From Apostichopus japonicus (lineage: Eukaryota > Echinodermata > Holothuroidea > Aspidochirotida > Stichopodidae), in the NCBI RefSeq assembly GCF_037975245.1, contig NC_092562.1:4702001-4766000 (forward strand): a stretch of 64,000 bases of DNA. Direction: 5' to 3'. Of the stretch, positions 36,266-49,950 are shown one piece after another. Below the pieces are notes generated by a model that was not told the DNA's origin, did no database searches, and was given only the letters and a program-made list of their open reading frames with translations. Every line of letters starts with the position of its first letter. Position 1 is the stretch's first letter. Both the position numbers and the translations under genes were made by a program.

Positions 36266-36738
36266 TCAGTGGACTTGCATCAAGGACGATCCATCCATCC
36301 GATCCATCGATCTTTTGCTAATTTTGGCCCGGAGAGTTTCCTTGGAGATGATGAGACCAAGATGCGACTTCATTTTCTGAGTGATGATGGAGTGTAGGTG
36401 AGTATCCTGGTCTGGTTCTTTGGTCCCTGATGTGGCGATGGTCATGAGTATGTCGGCGGTGAAGTAGGAGATGTCTTCTTTGATGATCTCTATCTGTTTG
36501 GTGGTGTGTTCTCGCATTTGGTGGAAGAACGCAGCGTTGTCCTCATGCGTTTTCTTCAGTAAGGTGTCGTGCTTGGCTTTCAGGTCTGCTATCTCTCGTT
36601 GGTGTTTCAGGTTGATTTCTATGAGTTGTTTATCATGTTGGTCTTGTAGTTGTTTGATGATATCTTCTTGGTTGGTTATCACGTTGGAGCGTGGAGAGGA
36701 GGCCGGGTTTCTCGTTGACTTCAGTTGTTGTTGCTTGG
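36266..36738 (-). CDS. Coiled-coil ORF, origin unknown
   Basis: Minus-strand open frame from just after a TGA (about 36738) to 36266; the first conventional ATG gives a shorter protein. The sequence is highly charged and heptad-like (QEDIIKQLQDQHDKQLIEIN, then LKHQREIADLKAKHDTLLKK), followed by a mixed C-terminus. There is no known catalytic motif. It sits just upstream of the Penelope-like element on the same strand, so it may be an accessory ORF of that or another element, or an exon of an unseen gene. The open stretch is longer than chance would suggest in this AT-rich region. Confidence 0.4.
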
Positions 36739-36739
36739 C

Positions 36740-39700
36740 TGTTTTGAGATAGCTGGGACATCCTTTGTAACTCGCGGATCGTAAATTCGATAATTAATAT
36801 AATGGTTAGATTCGTTAAAACACGGCAGCTTACAGAAACGTTGTACTCAAAGCCGAAGCCAAAGTGGATACATTAGGTCACACATCAGGAGTCAATGTAT
36901 GCTAAGTTCTTCACTACCGCCCTCACTAACTTTCATGAAACATTTCATATTGTAGTATTGATTGCCTTTATCTTTGATTTTGACGTTTTTCAAGGTAAAT
37001 AATTAACATTGTTGTGAATGAAATCAATGCGTAAAGCAATGTTAAGTTTATACGTTTACAATGAGCATATGTTGTTTGTAAGCTGTTCACGTATTGGAAT
37101 AAAATAGTAATTAAACCATAATGGATATCATTATCGTCTCTTCCGACTCATCTAACTTGTTCCGAGAGTCAGAAAAATGGAACGTTGAGACCTTCAGTTT
37201 CTATATTAGATTCAGGAATGAACCGAAAAGCCGTCTTTAGTACATTGAGAATATGAACATTGAAACAAGTATAATAGAACCATACTAGAATCCAACAAGC
37301 TTACTGGTATATATGTAGCATCACATTTAGACTTGATCAATTTTTCAGTCCAGTGTGTGTAAAGGACCATATACCCCACAAGTGAAATAAGAGTTTTCTT
37401 TGCCGCCTGGGAAAGTTGTTCATTACTAATGTACAAGTAACGCTAGTTACGTGGTGGTGACTATAGTTCGTTAGTCATGTGACATACAAGTTGACTTGTG
37501 TGCTTGATTGTACACCGGTAAACATTCGATATCGTGTGCGTCGCAACAATACAATGCATTGTTTTCATGAATACTGGGAAATTAATTCACTTCATAAATG
37601 TGCGTGTATGTAACACCCCCATCCCTTCCTTGCCCGAAGGCCAAACCTGAAACCCACAACAATAACAATATGCACAGCCTAACGATTCACTTAAACTTGC
37701 ATAAAAGCAGCCATCGATGTCTAACAATTCCATGAAAAGAAAACTTTAATGAAACATTTAACTCGAGCATGCAGTTGTGTTAAACCTACACCACTTCCGA
37801 CATCCCCCCCCCCCACCGCCAACTACACAAACACACAAAGAGAGAGGGGGAGGGGGTATATACATCTATGCAGACAGGAGGTGAAAATGTTTAGTTTGCA
37901 TGGTGGCTATACTGACAGTAATACCATGATTTATTTGCAAATAACTACTACTCAGAAAAAAATTAGAGCGATGACTGAGCTCAAACATTCTGAATTATCT
38001 CTCCTGCACACGACCTATATAAAGGGAGGGGGGCGGTGAGGGGAGAACCTACACTTCGTCCGATCCTTTCACCACGCAATTACTTCTTGATAAAGACTTA
38101 GGCCTCCATCTTACGCTTCTCAATATCTTACGTATCTAACGTACTAATCTGCTTATTTTCCTGCTCGAGGCCGCACGCTATACTATAAGCTATTGTTCTC
38201 TGCTTTTTTGAAGGCAGAATATCTGTGGCTCTTACAAGCCACTGTAGTATCGCACCTTGTAAACGCGACAATAGCCCATCCAGTGTACAAGGTCATTTGA
38301 TGAAAAGAACACTAAACATAGCGAACGCACGTAATCAACCCACACGTCATATCACGTATGTTTGCGATGGTACTTGCATTAGTTCTGTATTGATTTTGTA
38401 CAGTCAGTGTTAACAACAATTTAGTGATAACGTAGGTTTATATACACGTACAACATATATCAATGTAGCTATATGCACACTCACTGTACGTACAGGGCTT
38501 GTACTGTTTTATACGGATTGATTAAGAACGTGGTTTGTAGCTGACGGTAAGAACGATATGTAAGTGAATTCACAATATAGGGCTACCAAGAAGAACTTTA
38601 TATAGGTGAGTTAAAGTTGATATCATTAGGTATAAGAAAGAATGAATATTGTACAACTTGACTAGAATTCACTGGAATGATTATATCAATTTTCGCCGTT
38701 TTCTTTAAAGACGGTATACTAGTTGTGTTTTGCCTGTCGCATATTGTGTTGTTTCACTATGTACTAGTATACGCTAGTTGTCACACGTTAACGTTCTACT
38801 TATTAGAGTAAAAGCAAAGATATAGTGGTATTAATAGACATATACTAAACAGGTTCAGTAATATGCTACGTACTACAGGGTAATAGATTAAGTTGTGATT
38901 AAATTGTACGGTCATTTAAATTTAATTTGGCTGTACTATGCAGCTTCTACTTCCATGTGAATATTACCAGTTTGGTATAATATATATAGGCCGAACAGTG
39001 ACGAAGGCCTATAGCTAGAAATGTAGAGAAACATCATTTTAATCACGTGTTGTGGAGGGAGAGGGACGGGCAGTGGCAGAGATTGGTGGAGGGAGGAACT
39101 TTGCAATGGGAACTTCGAATTTAAGCTTAGCTATATAATGCCCCACTCAAACAGTGAACGTGAAAAAAAGAAGGCAAAGTTACAGACAAATGTTTATAAA
39201 TTGGGTAAGGATGTGCAACTAGTTTTACCGGAACACCATGAAGGACATTTGTTCTGATGAATTGTTAATTGTGAAAAACTTATGATGCAGACACGTTGAC
39301 AAAAAATGTTGATCGGGAGAGCGAACTATGGGTACGCTATACACCGCCACCCTCACCCTGCAAATTTGGCGTGTATGTTTGTGGGTATGTTTTATTCTTT
39401 AGCTTTAGGTCCGACGAAATAATTAAGCGTTTTCGAAAACAATTTTTAGTTTAGCAAACATTTCGCAATGAAGTTATGAAATTTCCAACAAAATGCATAT
39501 TTTCGAGTTTCAACCGAGAACGCGAATTAATCAGTGTCCAAACCTCCTCCCCAACCCCCTTTGTTTATACATACCGGCTTCATTCTGATGCCCGGCCACT
39601 CCCACAACAAGCATATCCGGGCCTGTCTTCCCGTAGCGGTATTTCGTTCGTCCCATTTCCCTGAAGAATCCTGTGCTGCACAAAATGTGGTAAAAAACAT

Positions 39701-40021
39701 ACTTCACGTGTAAGAGGACTTTCTGATTTGGGGATCACTGTGAAAACCACACCAAGCAAGTTTGCTAGTAATTCTGCCCTGCAGTGAAAATGTGTTCTTC
39801 ACAAATGATCTAATCATGGTGAGTACCATGTGTGTAATCACGTTGCCCTGACCCCTTCACCAAAATCATGTATACTCTCAGCAGCCATCGATAATTATTT
39901 AGTACTTTATGCATATTGTTTTACTTTAAAATTGTCATTAGGTAAAAACCAGGATATTTGTTCAATCCATTCATCCATATGGTTGGTCGATAAACATCTG
40001 ACGTCATAACAGAGAAAGATA
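36740..40021. other. Intergenic and promoter side of the Myb/SANT-like gene
   Basis: No convincing coding exon or named repeat. The last few hundred bases before 40022 should hold the promoter of the downstream gene, but no element is clear enough to name. Confidence 0.5.
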
Positions 40022-42923
40022 ATGGCCAATTCGAAACAAGAACCTAATAGTGTCAATAATTCGATAACCGACGAGGGTGATTACGAGAACGCGTATCCAG
40101 GCAACTACCAAGCCTTTGACCTAGGCTACCTAGAGAGAGGGCGTAGACCCAAATTTACTGCCCAGGAATTAGAGGCGTTGGTAGGTGGAGTCGAATCACA
40201 CAAGGAAGTTATTCTTCCGCCTGGAGGCGCTGTCGCATACCAGGGAAGTTTGAGCAGTAGCAGCATTCGACAAAACTCATGGAAAGATATACTAGCCAAA
40301 GTCAACTCCGTGTCAGAGGTCAAACGATCCTTGCCCGAAGTCGTAAAACGATGGCGCTATTTAAAAAGTCGCACACGTGTCAAAGCGAGACGTCTAACGA
40401 AGTGGGACAAACCTCTCAGTGATCTCCAGAAGCGTATTTTAGATACTGTTGGTGACATCGAGGGATCAACAAACGGAGGTTAGTGCCCCCTACATCGACC
40501 CCTTTTCGAATTTATATAAAACATATTAAAACTGGTTGTCATTGTAACATAACGTCATACCCAGGTCCGTACCCTCTCTCCACTTCCCATCCCATTTCCC
40601 AGCCCCTGACCCTCACCACCCCCTTCCCCAAAGAATACTTTCGAAGACAAAGTATATTGCACTCATATTGCAGCAACGTAACTGCCCTAAATATTTTAAT
40701 GTCATAGCTTCGTCTAGAACGAACATGGTTAATTGATTAAACCTGCTGAGAGACGGGTTTTTTTTTCAAAGTAAGAGGGCCTGACGTTTCGATCCTAGCA
40801 GGATCTTCTTCAGAGGCTTAATGACAAGTAACAGTAACAGAAGGGACAAATACACGCCCACCATCTGTCACCCCTTTTCTCGTTTAGCTACCATCCACTT
40901 TTTTCCTGCTTTTTTTTCTCTCCACACTTTTCTGTCTTTGTCATTCTCTTGTTTTTCCCCTACCCTCTTCCTTTAATCCTCTCTTTGTCCCTCTACAGTT
41001 TAACTCCTACCTCTCCTCTTCCCCTCTTTTCTTTATTCTCTCCATCCCTTGTCTACTAATCCTCTTACATCATTCTCCTTTGTGTTCACCCTGCTCACTA
41101 ACCTGTCTGACATGTGCTCTCTGTATGTATTTGTAATTAATAGTGAAATGCAACCAACTACTTTACGCTGAGAAAACAATACAGACAAGTGCATTTGGTG
41201 AGGAGGGGCGGGAAGGGGGGAGGGTGGAGTCATCATGAGTGCTTGATAACTTGCTTCAGTTTCAGAGGATATATATAAAGGACTCAACTACAGTGTTTAA
41301 TGCAACACTTAAAAAATTACGGTATAGGGAAATAACCAAGCCACAAACTAGTATAGTGCGTGGCTCAATTTTAACCGAAATGTATATACGACTCACATGA
41401 TCTTTTTAGAACTTTAAGTATGGGGCAAAGTACTGTAGGTGTCAACTTCGAGAATGGTTTCATGTGCCTGACTTATTCTTGTATTCTTTCTCTCTCTTAA
41501 CACAATATCAAATGTTTGAGCGCAATAAAATTTGTGAACATATAGCCCCCCTACGGTAAATAACTCCAACTCAAATTAAACAGAACTTTGAAGTGTAAAG
41601 TTTGTCTACGGTGGCGCTATCATTGATAAAAAAAAAAATAAGGTCAGTCACCAATTTTGTGTATAATGGACCTAATTTATAGCCGTAAATATACCACATA
41701 AAGCGTCATTTCTTGTCATTTCAAGCTTTTTCTGGGGTGGAGATATACCCAGACCTTTCTGAAACTTTACATACTAAATGGTAGGCTCTTCTGTTATATG
41801 TATTTCCACACAATCTCTGTACCGTGTTACCCCGTGTATATAAATTGACATGTGATTGCAGTGCTTTTATAGCAGGCTATGCTATAGCATCTTCATATCA
41901 TGGTTAGGTTCTACATGGACTTATAATTATCTGCGAGAAGGCTATAGTTTGAATAGGCTTATACGCCTAACATAGTAATCCTGTCAATAGTGTCTGTAGT
42001 CTGCCATGACGAAGAGCAGTACGCTAAACATGAAATCTTCATGGAAGTTATTGTGTTGCCTACCATGTGTAGGGTATGCGCAGATATGTATAGCCTACAC
42101 GTGTAAAATATAGCCCTAGCAACCATCGTACCACTTGTGGGTCACTCATGCAGAGGTTCCACACTAAGTTGGTTAATGCATCTAGGTCAGTCAAGCGTCA
42201 TCACGTGAGAGATGTCACGAACTGTTTTTCATGCGATTCATATAGGACTTACATATAGAACTCATTTTAGAGGAGAGGGTTGCTAAAAAGCAAATCTCTT
42301 TTAATTTTCTCTTAGATAAGGAAAATTATGACGAAGATGGGTGGGATGAAGTTTACGAGATTGATGTCGGTGAAGTGGAGGAAGAGGAAATGGACTATGG
42401 GAACCAACTCGCCACCAAGGGGAGAATCGAGGAACGTCCGACCACCATGGAAGTCCATAATACACACCCTGTGACGTCATCCGTCACCCCCGGTCATCTG
42501 ATGAACATTGGCACATCACAAAGCACAGTGTTCCCGTCCAATATACCGGCGAGGGGAAAAGCGAACTTACCGCGCACGCGTATTCATCAAAGAGTCAGTT
42601 CAGAAAGAGCGCCACTGTTTTATGACGGGCAAACCGACCTTGTTGATCAGGAATCTAATACGACGGTTTATCAGACGAATCAGCGAACCAATAGCTATCC
42701 GGATAAGAATAATGTGAATATTACAGTCCAGTCTTGTCCCTGTCGACAAGATAATAAGGGCCGTCCGAGTATCGACGAGGAGAGATTAACGATCGAAAAA
42801 CAGAGACTGGATATCGAGAGGCAAAGATTGGAGGTCGAGAAGGAGAGGTTACAAATAGAGCGTGAACGGTTACAAATGGAGAAGAATGAGAAAAGAGGGA
42901 AGGTAACTGAGGATAAATCCTAG
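40022..42923 (+). CDS. Myb/SANT-like DNA-binding domain protein with C-terminal coiled coil
   Basis: Two exons: 40022-40478 and 42316-42923, joined at phase 1 (GTTAGT donor, TTTTCTCTTAG acceptor), 354 residues. About residues 40-135 form a Myb/SANT-like domain: RGRRPKFTAQELEALVGGVE, a helix with SWKDILAKVNSV, and the third helix PEVVKRWRYLKSRTRVKAR. Exon 2 adds an acidic stretch (DEDGWDEVYEIDVGEVEEEE), a disordered middle and a terminal coiled coil of repeated R-Q-R-L-x-I/V-E words. Known: this layout is typical of large metazoan families of MSANTD/NAIF1-like nuclear factors, many related to the Myb-like protein of Harbinger transposons. The role is inferred as DNA binding, with oligomerisation through the coil. 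Either a host gene or a recently domesticated one. Confidence 0.85.
40779..40817 (-). ncRNA. Candidate minimal hammerhead ribozyme in the intron
   Basis: Minus strand: stem I GCCT/AGGC; core CTGAAGA; stem II GATCC/GGATC with TGCTA loop (one extra A at its base); GAAA; a two-base stem III (AC/GT); cleavage-site C. Very short stem III is known from Penelope-associated hammerheads that act as dimers. No RT accompanies it, so it is probably a retroelement remnant. Confidence 0.5.
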
Positions 42924-44146
42924 AGACTTGTGTGACTCGCTCGTAATTGTAGTATCCCAACTGATGACGACGGAAAATTCTCCACAAGCTAGCATTACTG
43001 AGATGTTAATTGGATAGTGCCACTTTCCATACATTTTCAGTGCCTGACCAATAACACCGCCTTGGAAAGTCTTAAACGAAGGTTTCAGTAATGTTGACTT
43101 GCTCCTTAGTATGAAAATCTGTATTTCCCCAGACTTAAATTGGAAATTTATATGAAAGGAATGGGGTTGTTTTCAAACTTTGTTGTAGGCAAAAAAAAAA
43201 TAATTCAGGTACAAACTTCAACGCACATTTTACTCACACATATCCCCTATCTGATATGTACTAATGCCATCAGTTTCGGCGGGTCCAAATTTTAACGTAC
43301 TTAAAACTTACTTAAGTTTTCCAAAAGAACTCTGCTGCTAGTTCTGATTTTCCATGTTATTCACCGTTATTACTGAGAGGTTGATCAGTTAGACAATCCG
43401 TAATTTGACTTTCTCTAGCATATTTAATACTGATAACTAATAACCTTAAACACTAATCAATAACTGGGAATAATTTTGAAATTCGGATCCTCCTGGAAAT
43501 AACTTTTAGCAGTTTTCAGCATTCTTAAAATGGCCACTTAACCTCGGAGGATTGACGCAGTTGACTTGCTGCTTCTCTTTTCATCTTCTGTTTCTCTCGT
43601 TATCTTATCTTTTCATGTAGATAAGGATACTTGATGACGTAGGATTTAACTCTTAATCTTTTAACTTTTAATCCGTTCCTTTGAAACTTTTAGTTAAAAT
43701 ATCGCCCTCTTGAGTACGTAACGTTGGTAGGTGATATTGCTTACTACATTAACATAGAAGAATGACGCCACCCTCCCATCCCCCCTTTTGTAAATTATTG
43801 CTTATTTTAGCAAACATTAGTATGCATATACTCAGGGTACTAATCATGACATCATCATCTATAATTTTTCCGCGTTAAATCGATTGAATCGGTCAAGTTT
43901 TTACCCTTGTCTTTCGTCTTTAATCCATCACGGCCATTTCAATTTTTAACTTTTTTTGGAGACGAGGAAACGGAGTGTGTGGTAAAGGGTGAAGCTGGCG
44001 GGGTAGGGGAGCAGTCGGGTCTTTGCCCTCCCTCTCCCCCTCCACCCTCCCTCTCACTTTCCCGCTGCTAGCGTTCTACGCCAAATGGAGACTACCAATA
44101 ACATTCCGCATAGGAAACGTTGACAGAAAACTGTCTGCTTTGGACT
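42924..44146. other. 3' side of the Myb/SANT-like gene, nothing else seen
   Basis: AT-rich sequence without a canonical AATAAA that clearly belongs to the gene. No repeat family was recognised. Confidence 0.45.
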
Positions 44147-44154
44147 ATTGCCTC

Positions 44155-44520
44155 CAAGGGCGTAGGAACCGGGGGGGCTGGGGGGCGCCAGCCCCCCCAG
44201 TGAAAAATGTGGAGGGGCGGAAGTATCATTCCGCCCCCCCGCTTCGCAAGTCAGAAAACCCCTTTTTCATTTCCAAATGAGAAAAAAAAATCTCATTTGG
44301 AGCACCAAATTGCATCTAAGGCCAGGTGAAAATACAAAATTAAATTTACAAAATGGAGTGAGTGTTGAAGTGTGCTATATTGCACCAAATTGCATCTGAG
44401 GCCACCTGGAAATGCAAAAAATTCCAAAGGGGAGGGGGACACCCCCTCCCCTTAGACCCCTCCCCCAGGCCGGCCATCAGTCTTCAGCCCCCCCCCCCCC
44501 CACTCCTTCCTACGCCACTG
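44155..44520. mobile_element. CAAGGGCGTAGG MITE copy 3 (366 bp)
   Basis: Same ends and body as copy 1. Flanks ATTGCCTC (44147-44154) and ATTTCCTC (44521-44528) match at 7 of 8. Confidence 0.92.
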
Positions 44521-44528
44521 ATTTCCTC

Positions 44529-45783
44529 TATGGGTCCAGGGAAAGATTCACTGTTCATATTTTGTATAGCAGTTTAAAAGGCTATAAACTTTTGTTTTTT
44601 AGAAAGATACTTTGGTTCCTGTGTATTCAAGATTTTTTTTTATCATTTTGTTTATAATTTTTGCGTTGCCATACTCCCCCAGGTCATTGGCGTCACGAAA
44701 GAAAATAGGATGCCGTTTATTTATTTATTAAAAATTTATTATTTAAGATTATGCCGCCCTTGAGCAGGCAATCCGATCTTGTGACGTCATTTTATCAATT
44801 AAGGGTGAACATAACGAATAGCCAACCGGTACCAAAGAACTCCAACCACGATAGGGCAAAAGGCGCTGAAAAGAAACTTGTACAAACGTTGCGCTGTTTC
44901 CCACCCGGCTCGTTTTCCACACGTATAACTGCTGTGCATAAATTATCTGTCTTTTTGAAAGACGTCTACCGCCCTCTACTCCCCTGTGCACATTTATCGC
45001 TGAAGTTTGCGTTTGGTAGACGGTACCTTGCATTTAATATTTACACTTATAGTTTCATACCCCGTCGATCTAAGTAAGACATTTATACAGATACATTCAT
45101 TGGTCTGCTACCACTTAGAGAGTTGTTAATCTCATTAAAGTTACATTTCAAGTCAAACATTGAATGTTTGATTATATTAGCAAACGTTTAAAGGGGGCTT
45201 CATGCTGATGTTTTGTATCTTATCTTGCGTTGGTAACTGTTGAGGGTGGTATTCCACAAGATTGTATCGTGCACTCACAGCATTTTATGCAATATTTATA
45301 TATAGTCACGGGTGGGGGGAGGGGGAAGGGAATGAGGGGATGAGGGGTACATAATACCTAGTTACCTGCCGTGTGATTGCAACTGTGTGTGAAGGTTGGA
45401 ATGTGGACATAATGACATTTTGGACGATTCACCATGACAGAGCAGCGTGGATGAGTTTGCAACATACTATAGCCTAGTATGTTATATATGTTGGTTCGTA
45501 AATAATTACATGAATAACTTACCAGTGGGTCGATGCAGTCCACTCACCATTCATTGTGTACTTATATTTCATTTGTATATAAAGGCAAGGTTACAATAAC
45601 AAAATCATTGACTATGATATTAGCTCACAATTTAAAATATTAATTTGAAAATATTTGAAATCAAAATTGATGTACAGTATATCGTAATATTTGACTTTCG
45701 TTATGTATAGATGACTTTAAATGACTTCGTGTAGAATTATTCCCACCCCCTCGTCCACCCCCACTTCCCTTCCACTCTCTACA
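44529..45783. other. Intergenic, nothing recognised
   Basis: Short ORFs only; a T-rich tract at about 44630-44640 and G-rich runs at about 45309-45345. Confidence 0.5.
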
Positions 45784-45791
45784 CCCTCGGC

Positions 45792-46140
45792 CAGTGGCGG
45801 AGCTAGGGTATTGGTCGCGGGGGGGGGGGGGCGAGAATTGTCTGTAGGGACGCTTTCGACACTATCTAAGCGGAGCGCCACCTCAGGTTGGCACGGAGCG
45901 TACAGAATTTTTTTGAGTAAAGATACTCCCTAGATCGCCGGAAATGACCCTTTCTGGGCCTTGCTAATTTGCAGATAATGTGACAAATGTCAATAAGTAG
46001 ATGAGAGCGCAATAAAAAAGTCAATAATCGCGAATAAGTAAAAAGTGGTAAAAAGCTGAAAAGGGCGCCAGTAGTCCATTTGAGTCCGTCAGGGGGGGGG
46101 GGGCATCCGCCCCCCTGACTGTATGGACGCTCCGCCACTG
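45792..46140. mobile_element. 349-bp hAT-like MITE, CAGTGGCGGAGC ends (second copy)
   Basis: Starts CAGTGGCGGAGCTAGGG and ends GGACGCTCCGCCACTG, with perfect duplication CCCTCGGC (45784-45791 and 46141-46148). It matches the 18998 copy almost throughout, including the AAGCGGAGCGCCACC motif at about 45868-45882. Confidence 0.93.
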
Positions 46141-46148
46141 CCCTCGGC

Positions 46149-46876
46149 CTTCCTCCTCATGGATGCCCTTGTCCGTGCCATGCTCGCTAAGTAAGTTCTA
46201 CAATGCTGATGAGGCAAACCACTGCTATATAAATTACCATCCATATCTTATTATTGAACTACGGGTAAATGCCTGTAATAGTATGGCGAGGGGCCTCATA
46301 AGAAATCAATAACGGTGTTCTACTGAAAGTTTGACTATTCGAACAGCTGTCTTTATTATTTCCGTTACTGGGCAGGAGATGGTACAGATTAAATGATTAG
46401 ATGAAATGTCTTAAACATGCATGGGTAACGTTATAGCTATAGGCCTATAGACGAAACATGGGCAGGTAGGCCTATATATAAAGGCATGATATAAGCTACA
46501 CTCAGAATGGGCAATGCTTTAGTGTGGTAACTCATTAACTCGTTATCTCATTTGCAACTCGAGATAAGAAATGCGGGAATGGGAGGGGGGTGGGAGAGAG
46601 GGTGTTGGACAGGGTCCCCGGGGATGGCATCTAAGGAGTATCAACTAAAACCCTACGATTGAAATGACAATTGTTAAAATGATATCTCTAGTTTGAAATA
46701 AATTCTTCAAAATGTCTGATATTTCATGAACACGTGCATGGATAGATTATGGTAAGTCAAGGCCACATAGACCTATACAATCTGTCCTCTTACATAGATG
46801 CACGTTCTTACACAAGCTTTACAAAATGTAACGGTAAAATTAGGTATACCAGGTTCGTAGGTCAAACGTTGGTAAT
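46149..46876. other. Intergenic, nothing recognised
   Basis: No coding or repeat signal. Confidence 0.5.
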
Positions 46877-46884
46877 CTCGTTGG

Positions 46885-47171
46885 CAGTGGCGTAGGAAGG
46901 TACTTTTGAGTGGGGGGGGGGGCTGAAGACTGATGGCCGGCCGGGGGAGGGGTCTAAGGGGAGGGGGTGCCCCCTCCCCTTTGGATTTTTTTTGCATTTT
47001 CACCTGGCCTTAGATGCAATTTGGTGCTCCAAATGAGATTTTTTTCTCATTTGGAAATGAAAAAGGGGTTTTCTGACTTGCGAAGCGGGGGGGGGGCGGA
47101 ATGATACTTCCGCCCCTCCATATTTTTCACTGGGGGGGCTGGCGCCCCAGCCCCCGGATCCTACGCCCTTG
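46885..47171. mobile_element. CAAGGGCGTAGG MITE copy 4 (287 bp, reverse orientation)
   Basis: Begins CAGTGGCGTAGGAAGG and ends CCTACGCCCTTG. Flanks CTCGTTGG (46877-46884) and CTCATTGG (47172-47179) match at 7 of 8. It lacks about 85 bases of the interior compared with copy 1. Confidence 0.92.
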
Positions 47172-47179
47172 CTCATTGG

Positions 47180-49177
47180 TACTCATTGCCAAACATGATC
47201 TAAATTGACCACAATGTAGTTTGGTCATATAGGAGTATATGATGATCCCTCGAGGGATCTCAAAAGGGTCAAGCGCTAAAATTAATATCCAATATATATC
47301 AAATTTAGGAATGCTTTAATAAAGATGTCATTACCGTGTGGAAAGTGGTTATAATGGCGTCAGATGAAGAAACTTACAGGGAAAATGCGAATAGAGCAAA
47401 AAATATGGAGGGAAATAAAAGCTAAACAGAAGACGGGTTTGTACACATGATTGGTCCGTAAATGCACGTGTACCGCAACCTACAATTCGTACATGCGTAA
47501 TGTTTCAAAGCATCAAGAAATGTAACTTAAATCAGGTGTTAGATCCAACTTTAAGCTGTTAAAGTGAGATCAACTGTCTTTCTTTGTCCTGTGTGTGCAT
47601 GTGAGCATGGATGTCTTGTTTAAGAATGGGAGGGGAAGGGGGGGGGGGGGGGGGATATGTGTGTGTGTCATATAATTATATGTACTGTGGATATGGGGCG
47701 TTCAGGGATATCGCACGCTTCTTACATGTTTCCTTAACTTGACGATAGGCCTTTATAATGGGTCCAGCGCAGTTAATTGCAGTCGCCTATTGGCCCTGAC
47801 AGTCTATATACTTTGCCAACCAATATCCGTGTCTTTCTCCGTGGATTCTTGACTATATATAATGTATGAATAATTTCCAATGAATATATTCTTCCCGGTT
47901 CCTCTAAGTAACCAGATGACTCAAGTGAGTATACTGACAGGGATGATCCCTAAGCCCAAGTTATGAGGCCCGTGGTCAGTAATCGTGTTTTGTCTTAAGT
48001 TGAAAATATATAGACTGTCATATATTAACATTAACGTGGGAAAGGTTGGCTTACTGCAGAACGTGAGACATGTTGTTGACAACAAGTTATTTTCGGTTTA
48101 TTTGAAGCGGAAATCCTCAGTTACATCTGTAATTAGTTTCTTCCTAGTCATGTACATACCGTGCACACTGACATAACTTATACATGCAGCGACAATGGCT
48201 GTATATATCGGTCGGTTGTATGTATATTACCACGTACATAGCCTACCTATACGGATGTTAATTTATCGCATTTGTCCAAATAATATGAAAACGTATATCC
48301 TACGCACACGAGTTCATGACAATCAGCCGTAAACAAGGTGATAAAGATGGTCAAGTCTGATAGTTAGGAGTATTGCCGAAACTGACCCGAGTGATGTAAT
48401 GAGGTCAAGGATCTCGAACGCATATACCGCCAAGTTGTCTATCTTTTTCAGTCTTCTTTAACTTGTCTCCGTTATTGTTATGCAAATTTCTTACAGTGAT
48501 CTCAATACTTTGCTTTACGTCGATTCTATAGTATTTCCCCCACCGATGAGTCTTTCATAATTTATTTTTCTTATTTTTTAATTAAAAGTTCTCAGTGAGG
48601 TCAAATGATATTTGCAGGTTGCAGTAAAATGCGTCACGTTGAGGGTTGAATATCATAGTGACCATAATTAGAATTTATAGCACATTTGGAGCAATAAATG
48701 ATAGTAATTAAATCATAAATTGGTCAAGCAAAAAAAAATGTTTTAAGTTTGTATGTATGTATATAAAGTTATTTAAAAACAGAACCAATCAAAGGGGACA
48801 CTACGTGAGTATGGCTTCTTGCAAGTTCAAACTCATCTACAGAACCATCATGAACCTCAAACGAATGTTATAATTTTGTTATGCAATCAGGGACCTTCAC
48901 AATCTATCACCTCCTTCCCATGAGAACTGGTAGAGTTTGAAAGGTAGATCCTTTTGATGACTTTTATCGATCCATGTAAGCAGACCCATTATCATATATC
49001 TGTTGCGTGCCTGTACCACAATTATCCTCGCCATCTGAATGCGGTTGAGGTGAAAGGTTTATTACCGTAATTATATTGATTTCACAACCTTACGCTTAAA
49101 GTTAAACCTTAAAATCTTGAGGAGTAATGTAACTTCACAACAGAATATAGCAACATTAAATATTCAACTACCACATG

Positions 49178-49261
<84 letters not shown>

Positions 49262-49561
49262 TGTATATAACCTATACCCTTTCTGTATTTAACTTAGTAT
49301 CGGGACTGCAGAAGGAGACGCAGCCCGGCCCGAGAGGCACAGGGGACCCTTCCCCTCCCCTTCCACTTTCGTAAAATAAAACAATGTGAAACTATGTAAC
49401 TTCATAAATTATAAGAGCCCCTTCTGTTCATGAAAAATAACCTTTCTCCACTGATGTGCTTTGCATTGCCCTTTTGTCTCTGTATGTGTGTTTTATACTA
49501 AACGTGCCCTGTAATTTTACATTTTGCAATCATTTTAACAACTATGGTTTATAACCTTTGA
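47180..49561. other. Intergenic with homopolymer and (TA)n tracts
   Basis: A G-run of about 20 bases at 47637-47655 and a (TA)n tract at about 49181-49259. No coding signal. Confidence 0.6.
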
Positions 49562-49569
49562 CCTATCTT

Positions 49570-49942
49570 CAAGGGCGTAGGAACTGGGGGGCTGGGGGGC
49601 GCTAGCCCCCCATTGAAAAATATGGAGGGGCGGAAGTATCATTCCGCCCCCCCCCCCCCCCCCGCTTCGCAAGTCAGAAAACCTCTTTTTCATTTCCAAA
49701 TGAGAAAAAAATCTCATTTGGCGCACCAAATTGCATCTAAGGCCAGGTGAAAATGCAAAATTATTTTCAAAATGGAGTGGGTGTTGAAGTGTGCTATATT
49801 GCACAAAATTGCATCTGAGGCCACCTGGAAATGCAAAAAATTCCAAAGGGGAGGGGGACACCCACCCCCTCCCCTTAGACCCCTTCCCCAGGCCGGCCGT
49901 CAGTCTTCAGCCCCCAATCAAAAGTACCTTCCTACGCCACTG
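49570..49942. mobile_element. CAAGGGCGTAGG MITE copy 5 (373 bp)
   Basis: Same ends and body as copy 1; perfect duplication CCTATCTT (49562-49569 and 49943-49950). Confidence 0.93.
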
Positions 49943-49950
49943 CCTATCTT

